NCBI RefSeq assembly: GCF_031456295.1 | Contig: NZ_JAVDUJ010000001.1 | Span: 1,969,042-2,033,041, forward strand | DNA from: Arcanobacterium_A hippocoleae | Lineage (GTDB): Bacteria; Actinomycetota; Actinomycetes; Actinomycetales; Actinomycetaceae | Reading direction: 5' to 3' | Length of the DNA: 64,000 nt | In this document: one piece after another, positions 58,886 to 64,000 of the stretch | Numbering within the stretch: position 1 is the first letter of the stretch | Layout of the letters: each line of letters begins with the position of its first letter | The notes under the pieces: model-generated | The model's database searches: none | Told to the model about the DNA's origin: nothing | Seen by the model: only the letters and a program-made list of their open reading frames with translations | Program-made: the position numbers and the translations under genes

Positions 58886-59323
58886 CCGTCACGACTCTTG
58901 ATATTGGGTTTTCGAAGAAGAACACCGAAGGCTATCTGGACCTGACAAGCTACCACGCTTTGAAGAAGCTCCAGCGCGAGCAGTTTGGCTACCGCCCGCT
59001 CGTCTATATCTGCTCACCGTATTCGGGCGACACGCAGGCGAACGTTGAGCTCGCCCGCCAATTCTGCGATGCAGCTCGCAGTAGCAGCAGGCAAGATCCC
59101 GTTCGCCCCGCATCTGTTATTTCCGCAGTTCATGGACGACGCCGATTCTGATCAGCGTGAGTTGGCGATGTTCTTCAATAGGGTGCTGCTCGCCAAATGC
59201 GAAGCCCTGTGGGCATACGTCGGACACGTCAGCCCTGGTATGCGCCTGGAAATTGGGTGGGCACGCGACCTCGAGTTGCCGATTAAGTATTTCGATTCTG
59301 ATTTCAAGGAGGTCATGCCATGA
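58882..59323 (+). pseudogene. DUF4406-family (deoxyribosyltransferase-like) gene split by a +1 frameshift
   Basis: Two overlapping frames together make one DUF4406 protein of about 146 residues. The first gives RPLVYICSPYSGDTQANVEL and ARQFCDAA; the second continues AVAAGKIPFAPHLLFPQFMD and LEIGWARDLELPIKYFD. Skipping one C at about 59077 restores the frame. ATGA overlaps are kept at both ends (antirepressor before, primase after), as in an intact operon. It may be a recent mutation, a sequencing error or a programmed shift. The second frame has its own ATG at 59069 but no ribosome binding site. The family resembles nucleoside 2-deoxyribosyltransferases. Confidence 0.75.
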
Positions 59324-61581
59324 CCACGCCTTTCACCTTGTACGCCGCAAATGTGAGCGGCGTGCAGAACAATAACCGCTACCCGAACAAACACACCATC
59401 GCCGACGCGGCATCCCTAGTGGCGGTTGCTGGCTTTGATCATGTGGCCGCAACCTATGTGAATGACCGTCGCTCAACTGCAACGTTCATGTCTTCGGATT
59501 GCGTGGTGATGGATATCGACAACGACCATACAGAAACCCAGGCCGAGTGGATTACACCCGAGAAGGTCGCTGAGGTGATGTCTGGTGTGGAGTTTATGAC
59601 CGCGACTTCCCGCAACCACATGAAGCCGAAGGGCGTGCTTTCGGCGCGGCCGCGTTTCCATGTCTACTTCCCAATCCACACGATCACGAACGCGGACGAC
59701 TATGCGGGGCTCAAGCACCGCCTCGCATCACGGTTCTCCTTCTTCGATCGCAACGCTCTCGACGCAGGAAGGTTCATCTACGGGGCGTCGAACGCGGTAG
59801 TGACGGTGCATGAAGGCGACCAGATCCTCGATGCCTGGCTCGATAACGCTGACGAGATCGACGTATTCGCCACCTTCGATGCTTCCACTCTTGTGATTGG
59901 TGAAGGGTCACGCAACGCTACGCTCTCGCGCTTCGCAGGCAGGGTGCTCATCCGCTACGGGCAGACCGACCAGGCACGTGACTTGTTCGACCGTAAAGCG
60001 AATCTATGCGAACCACCACTCAGTGACAGCGAGCTGACGACGATTTGGAACTCGGCGTGCCGGTTCGCCGCCAAGGTCGCAGCCAACCCCGACTACCTGC
60101 CGCCCGAGGCGTATGCGCAGTTGACCACGTTGAAGCCGGAGGATTTCACTGACGTCGGCCAAGCCATGGTCCTCGCCAGTGAGTATGCGAATCGGATCTG
60201 TTACTCGCCTGCGACAGCGTGGATGGTTTACGAAGGCGGGGTGTGGGAGGAAAACGAACCTAAAGTCCAACACGTCGTACAAGAACTGACCACCCGCCAG
60301 TTAGAGCAAGTCGATGCTGAGCTGGAGGCGATCAGTCAACGCGCCAGCGAGCTCGGGGTGACGGCGATGCTCGTGGCCATGACCAAAGCTAAAGCTCTCG
60401 GCATGTTTACACCTGAGCAGGCGCGGGTGTATCGGGAGCTGACGGCGGCCCAAGAGTGGCAGAAGTTCATCTACAAATGCCGCTCAGACCGCACGATCCA
60501 GGCGGTCATGCGCCAAGCCCGACCCCTCGCCCTCATCAATCCCGAAGTGCTCGACGCTGACGCGTATTTGTTCAATACGCCCTCAGGAACGTTTGATCTG
60601 CGGGACGGGAGTAGGCGTGAGCATGACCCAGCGGACATGCTGACCAAGCAAACCGCAACCGACCCCTCCGACGAGGGAGCACAGGTCTGGCGTGATTCCC
60701 TCGAGCTGACCTTCGGCGGCGATGCCGAGCTGATCGCCTACGTCCAACGCGTCTGCGGGCTGGCCGCGATTGGCAAAGTTCTCATCGAAGCCCTCATCAT
60801 CGCCTACGGGGATGGAAACAACGGTAAGTCGACGTTTTGGAACACCATCGCCCGCGTCCTCGGCTCCTATTCGGAGACCATCTCGGCGGAGGTGCTGATT
60901 GCGGGGAAGAAGAACAACGCCAAGCACGAAATGGCAGAAACCCGAGCCCGCCGCCTCCTGATCGCTGGCGAGAACGATGAGGGCGTGCGTCTATCGACCT
61001 CGTCGACGAAGCAGCTGGCCTCGACGGATAAGATCGCAGCGGAGAAGAAATACAAAGATCCCTTCTCCTTCACACCCTCCCACACCCTCGTGCTCTACAC
61101 AAACCACCTGCCCAAGGTCGGGGCGATGGATACCGGTATCTGGAGGCGCCTTGTCGTCATCCCCTTCACCCAAACCATCCAGCCCAGTGTGGATGTGAAG
61201 AACTATGCCGACCACCTCTATACCCACGCAGGCGGAGCAGTGCTGGCCTGGATTATGGAAGGCGCACGCCTGATCCATGCCGAGAATTACCGGCTCGCCC
61301 CACCCGCCTGTGTAGTAGAAGCGTCGGAGAAGTATCGGGCGGCTAACGATTGGTTCGCCCATTTCCTCGACGAATGCTGCGAGCTCGACCCGGGTCTTGA
61401 AGAGAAGTCTGGGGCGCTCTATTCCTCCTACAGGGCTTGGGCGCTTAGCCGTAGCGAGTACGTGCGCTCAACGAGTGATTTCTATGCGGCCGTGGAGAAA
61501 AACGGCTTCACCTCGCGTCGAAACAATCGCGGAAAACTCATCCGAGGACTTCGCTTGCTTGACGAATTCGAGCTCAACTAA
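59320..61581 (+). CDS. Phage primase-helicase, D5/P4 type
   Basis: A 753-residue replication protein. The N-terminal part is an AEP/VirE-like primase region (SSDCVVMDIDNDHTE, MTATSRNHMKPKGVLSARPR, GRFIYGASN) and the C-terminal part a D5-type superfamily 3 helicase with Walker A GDGNNGKSTFWNTIARVLG (about 496-514), followed by MAETRARRLLIAGENDEGVR and TLVLYTNHLPKVGAMDTGIW. Together with the family-A polymerase it should form the replisome of the element. The start overlaps the DUF4406 stop as ATGA. Confidence 0.92.
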   Translation: MTTPFTLYAANVSGVQNNNRYPNKHTIADAASLVAVAGFDHVAATYVNDRRSTATFMSSDCVVMDIDNDHTETQAEWITPEKVAEVMSGVEFMTATSRNHMKPKGVLSARPRFHVYFPIHTITNADDYAGLKHRLASRFSFFDRNALDAGRFIYGASNAVVTVHEGDQILDAWLDNADEIDVFATFDASTLVIGEGSRNATLSRFAGRVLIRYGQTDQARDLFDRKANLCEPPLSDSELTTIWNSACRFAAKVAANPDYLPPEAYAQLTTLKPEDFTDVGQAMVLASEYANRICYSPATAWMVYEGGVWEENEPKVQHVVQELTTRQLEQVDAELEAISQRASELGVTAMLVAMTKAKALGMFTPEQARVYRELTAAQEWQKFIYKCRSDRTIQAVMRQARPLALINPEVLDADAYLFNTPSGTFDLRDGSRREHDPADMLTKQTATDPSDEGAQVWRDSLELTFGGDAELIAYVQRVCGLAAIGKVLIEALIIAYGDGNNGKSTFWNTIARVLGSYSETISAEVLIAGKKNNAKHEMAETRARRLLIAGENDEGVRLSTSSTKQLASTDKIAAEKKYKDPFSFTPSHTLVLYTNHLPKVGAMDTGIWRRLVVIPFTQTIQPSVDVKNYADHLYTHAGGAVLAWIMEGARLIHAENYRLAPPACVVEASEKYRAANDWFAHFLDECCELDPGLEEKSGALYSSYRAWALSRSEYVRSTSDFYAAVEKNGFTSRRNNRGKLIRGLRLLDEFELN

Positions 61582-61585
61582 CGAC

Positions 61586-61688
61586 GGGTGTGTTGGTCGT
61601 GTACGTCGGTACTAGCCCTTTATATAGAAGCCAAAAAAATACTTCTATATAGAGGTTTAGAACTAGACCTACATGACCAACACAACCC
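61586..61688 (+). promoter_or_regulatory. Structured leader of the VRR-NUC gene
   Basis: A long stem of 18 bp with one bulge and one G-U pair (GGGTGTGTTGGTCGTGTA against TACATGACCAACACAACCC) encloses a perfect 10-bp hairpin (TATATAGAAG/CTTCTATATA). It ends 21 nt before the VRR-NUC ATG. The AT-rich inner part contrasts with the GC-rich surroundings. Confidence 0.7.
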
Positions 61689-61709
61689 TTGACAACTCAA
61701 GGAAAAGTC

Positions 61710-61988
61710 ATGAATGAAAGAACAATCGAAGCTCAGCTTAAGAAAGCCATTGGAGACATCGGTGGCTTGTGCTGGAAGCTTGTCTGCCCTGGAACCACGG
61801 GTGTACCTGACCGGATATGCCTGATGAGAAACCGCGTAGTTTTCGTTGAGCTCAAAGCACCAGGCAAACAACCACGCCCAATCCAACAGCATCGGATGAA
61901 CCAACTGCGCGACCAGGGATTCCAGACCTTCGTTGTCGATTCGGTTGACGGGATCGAGGAGGTGCTTGATGCACTACACGCCGCATAA
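61710..61988 (+). CDS. VRR-NUC domain nuclease
   Basis: A 92-residue stand-alone VRR-NUC protein, a PD-(D/E)XK-type nuclease common in phages and probably acting on branched DNA. It has the start NERTIEAQLKKAIGDIGGLC, the catalytic GVPDRICLMRNRVVFVELKA (P-D ... E-L-K), and RPIQQHRMNQLRDQGFQTFV. AAGGAAAA precedes the ATG. The 3' end overlaps the helicase gene by 20 bp. Confidence 0.92.
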   Translation: MNERTIEAQLKKAIGDIGGLCWKLVCPGTTGVPDRICLMRNRVVFVELKAPGKQPRPIQQHRMNQLRDQGFQTFVVDSVDGIEEVLDALHAA

Positions 61989-63342
61989 CTACCAACGCCA
62001 GGCGACCGATTTCATCATCGACCATCACGAGGCGGCGATCTTTCTTGGGATGGGTTTGGGCAAATCGGTGATCACGTTGACGGCGATCTGGCAGCTCATG
62101 CTCGACTATTTCACCATCCACCGCGTCCTCCTCATCGCTCCATTACGCGTCGCGCGAGACACTTGGCCTGCAGAAATCGCGAAGTGGGATCACCTGCGAG
62201 GTTTGACCGTATCGGTCGCTGTTGGCACCAAACAAGACCGGCTGGACGCTCTCGCGGCGTCTGCGATGGTGACCATCATCAATCGCGAAAACATCCCATG
62301 GCTCATTAGCCAGCTTGGGAGTGCGTGGCCGTTCGACATGGTCATCATCGACGAACTGTCCAGCTTCAAGAACCATCGTGCGAAGAGGTTCACTGCGCTG
62401 GTGAAAATGCGCCCATACGTTAAACGCTGGGTTGGCCTGACCGGAACGCCAGCGTCGAACGGGCTGATGGATGTGTGGGCTGGGTTCCGTCTTCTCGACG
62501 GCGGCGAGCGTTTGGGCCGTTTCATTACTCGTTATCGTGAGCGGTGGTTTGTGCCCGATAAGCGCAATGGGATGCAGGTCTTCACCTATAAGCCCCGTGT
62601 GGGTGCTGAGGATGAGATCTATGGGGCGATTGGTGACATGACGTTGTCGATGCGAACCACCGACCACCTCCAACTCCCGCCGTTGACGGTCACGACCACG
62701 CCCGTCACGTTGGAGCCGAAAGAACGCAAGGTCTACGAGCAACTCAAGGCAGACCTCGTCCTCGACCTTGATGAGGCGACGGTTGATGCCGCGAACGCCG
62801 CAGCTTTGTCCGGAAAGCTACTCCAACTCGCGAGCGGCGCGATCTACACCGGCGAGGGTGACTGGGCTTCTGTGCATGAGCGCAAGCTCGACGCTCTAGA
62901 AGACCTCATCGAGGCAGCCAACGGCAACCCACTGCTCGTGGCCTACTGGTTTACCCATGACCGCGAACGCATCGTCTCCCGGTTCCCGCAGGCTCGCGAA
63001 CTCAAAACAAGCGCGGATATCGAAGCGTGGAATCGCGGAGAAGTCACGTTCGGACTGATTCACCCCGCGTCGGCCGGCCACGGGCTGAACCTCCAGAGCG
63101 GTGGGCATCTGCTGGTGTGGTTCTCGTTGACGTGGAGTCTCGAGCTCTATCAACAGACGAACGCCAGGCTTTATCGGCAAGGGCAATCCGAACCTGTGAC
63201 GATCACGCACCTGATCTCTGAAGGGACGCTCGATGAAGTCGTGCTCAAAGCCCTTGATGCGAAAGATGCTACGCAGGCTGCGTTGATCGACGCGGTCACA
63301 GCAGAAATCACAACCACTGAAAGGACAAGCTCATGCATGTGA
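61969..63342 (+). CDS. SNF2-family DEAD-box helicase of phage type
   Basis: A 457-residue superfamily 2 ATPase: Walker A GMGLGKS (27-33), motif II IIDELSSFKNH, motif III LTGTPASNG, and motif VI in QQTNARLYRQGQ. It begins YTPHNYQRQATDFIIDHHEA, the standard phage form that always follows VRR-NUC. The ATG with AGGAGGTG 5 nt upstream is preferred to an earlier in-frame start. It probably remodels replication or recombination intermediates. Confidence 0.92.
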   Translation: MHYTPHNYQRQATDFIIDHHEAAIFLGMGLGKSVITLTAIWQLMLDYFTIHRVLLIAPLRVARDTWPAEIAKWDHLRGLTVSVAVGTKQDRLDALAASAMVTIINRENIPWLISQLGSAWPFDMVIIDELSSFKNHRAKRFTALVKMRPYVKRWVGLTGTPASNGLMDVWAGFRLLDGGERLGRFITRYRERWFVPDKRNGMQVFTYKPRVGAEDEIYGAIGDMTLSMRTTDHLQLPPLTVTTTPVTLEPKERKVYEQLKADLVLDLDEATVDAANAAALSGKLLQLASGAIYTGEGDWASVHERKLDALEDLIEAANGNPLLVAYWFTHDRERIVSRFPQARELKTSADIEAWNRGEVTFGLIHPASAGHGLNLQSGGHLLVWFSLTWSLELYQQTNARLYRQGQSEPVTITHLISEGTLDEVVLKALDAKDATQAALIDAVTAEITTTERTSSCM

Positions 63343-63791
63343 TGACGAAATACCTCGACACAAGGAAAGCCGCGATTGCAGCCCTGCAGGATTATGCGGT
63401 GATGGAACAGATCATCGAGAGTACCGACGAGCAGATCAAGGCCGCCTATGCTGATGCGGCCAGCCCAGCATCCCCGCGCATGGACGGCACACCACCATCT
63501 GGCGATCTGCATGCGTCCGAGAACAGGATCGTGGCCACGATTGAACGCATCGACACTTACAAGGCTCGCTACGCTGAGGCTCGTCAGTACATGGACTGGT
63601 TCCTGCCCGCATGGGAGATCCTCTCCGGGGATGACCGGCTGGTGTTGGAGGCGTTCTTCCTCGGCGAGGGCACACAAGATGAGGCCGTGCAGCAGATCTG
63701 TAACCACTTCTACGTCGAGCGCACCACCGCTTACCAGAAGAAGTCGCGTGCCTTGGCTCGGCTTGCGACTGCGCTGTACGGCCGTTTGTGA
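63333..63791 (+). CDS. ArpU/sigma-like phage late regulator (DUF1492-type)
   Basis: A 152-residue protein. The C-terminal part, ILSGDDRLVLEAFFLGEG followed by AVQQICNHFYVERTTAYQKK, resembles the region-4-like HTH of ArpU/RinA late regulators that sit just before terminase genes. The N-terminal part is a helical coil (TRKAAIAALQDYAVMEQIIE). AAAGGA lies upstream and the start overlaps the helicase gene by 10 bp. It probably switches on late (packaging and structural) genes located beyond the right edge. Confidence 0.78.
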   Translation: MHVMTKYLDTRKAAIAALQDYAVMEQIIESTDEQIKAAYADAASPASPRMDGTPPSGDLHASENRIVATIERIDTYKARYAEARQYMDWFLPAWEILSGDDRLVLEAFFLGEGTQDEAVQQICNHFYVERTTAYQKKSRALARLATALYGRL

Positions 63792-63883
63792 GGGTTTTTC
63801 GCCTTTGCGCCAAAAGGTGTCAAGAACAGCGGATGCATTTGCCTGTTTCGGCCTGCAATACTGTAGGTGGTTGAAAAGTAGGA

Positions 63884-63924
63884 GAAGCCCCAAGAACCCA
63901 CACACACGGGAATCTTGGGGCTTC
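63884..63924 (+). other. Leader hairpin 7 (before the HNH gene)
   Basis: A perfect 12-bp stem (GAAGCCCCAAGA/TCTTGGGGCTTC) with a 17-nt loop that contains CCC...GGG, 27 nt before the HNH start. Confidence 0.65.
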
Positions 63925-63951
63925 ACCACATCCAGTGGGAAGGAGCCAGCG

Positions 63952-64000
63952 ATGCCGGTCAAACCAGCCTCTCCATGCTCATATCCTGGCTGCCCTGAAC
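63952..64000 (+). CDS. HNH endonuclease, first codons (partial)
   Basis: Sixteen codons before the right edge, MPVKPASPCSYPGCPE, after AAGGAG. The Pro-rich start with CxxxxC is the usual beginning of the small HNH nucleases encoded just upstream of phage terminase genes. The catalytic part lies outside the window. Confidence 0.6.
   Translation, partial: MPVKPASPCSYPGCPE

Overview
The window looks like the chromosome of a low-to-mid-GC actinobacterium, most likely of the Actinomycetaceae (inference). The evidence is the gene order recG-rsmD-coaD-SepIVA-like-DUF177-rnc-mutM, RNase E next to rplU-rpmA-obg, a DevR/DevS-like two-component pair beside cydABDC, an LAxTG-type cell-wall sorting signal, and frequent leaderless promoters with TAGAAT 6-7 nt before the start codon. 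The window joins two unlike parts: about 41 kb of housekeeping chromosome and, from a tRNA-Ala gene onward, about 23 kb of visibly more GC-rich mobile DNA.

Core chromosome (1-41 kb). An IclR-type regulator (cut by the left edge) is divergent from leuCD. Then come murA and ddl (peptidoglycan precursors), an FMN reductase, an amino-acid permease, rpmB, recG, rsmD, coaD, a SepIVA/DivIVA-like coiled-coil gene, DUF177, rnc and mutM. The next block is respiratory: a DevR-like response regulator convergent with a two-GAF DevS-like kinase, which follows cydC and cydD, with cydAB further upstream on the same strand. A short motif, GGACTAAG, lies before both cyd transcription units. RNase E, L21, L27 and Obg follow, then a luciferase-like oxidoreductase, thioredoxin, nadD, a one-helix membrane protein, rsfS, a histidine phosphatase, a HemG-type protoporphyrinogen oxidase, a secreted sortase-anchored nuclease, a PaiB-like protein and a tRNA-Val.

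Integration hot spot (41.1-45.7 kb). tRNA-Ala(GGC) is followed by three diverged copies of one module: a TTGGATACAA box, a hairpin whose stem is kept partly by G-U pairs, and 19-20 bp tandem repeats. Two copies lead into C-terminal remnants of large serine recombinases, both lacking the catalytic domain. This reads as repeated insertion and decay at one site. An intact ABC-F ribosome-protection-type ATPase is stranded among the remnants.

Defence island (45.7-51.4 kb). A PD-(D/E)XK endonuclease converges on a five-gene minus-strand operon: an ABC-three-component (ABC-3C) CTD protein, its middle component, a Rad50-like ABC ATPase with a zinc hook, an XRE-type HTH protein and a beta-class DNA methyltransferase. 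Four of the five operon genes are joined by short overlaps, so a restriction-modification pair and an ABC-3C system appear co-expressed. This is the most interesting system in the window.

Prophage early region (51.4-64 kb). A small basic protein, a sigma-like protein, two small proteins, a DUF2800 nuclease-like protein, a DUF2815 protein, a family-A DNA polymerase, a KilA-C antirepressor, a frameshifted DUF4406 gene, a primase-helicase, a VRR-NUC nuclease, a SNF2 helicase, an ArpU/sigma-like protein and the first codons of an HNH nuclease lie in phage-typical order. Minus-strand genes of unknown role sit between the polymerase and the antirepressor. Non-overlapping gene junctions here repeatedly carry a stem-loop just before the ribosome binding site; the sequences differ but the layout is the same. 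Late phage genes should lie beyond the right edge.
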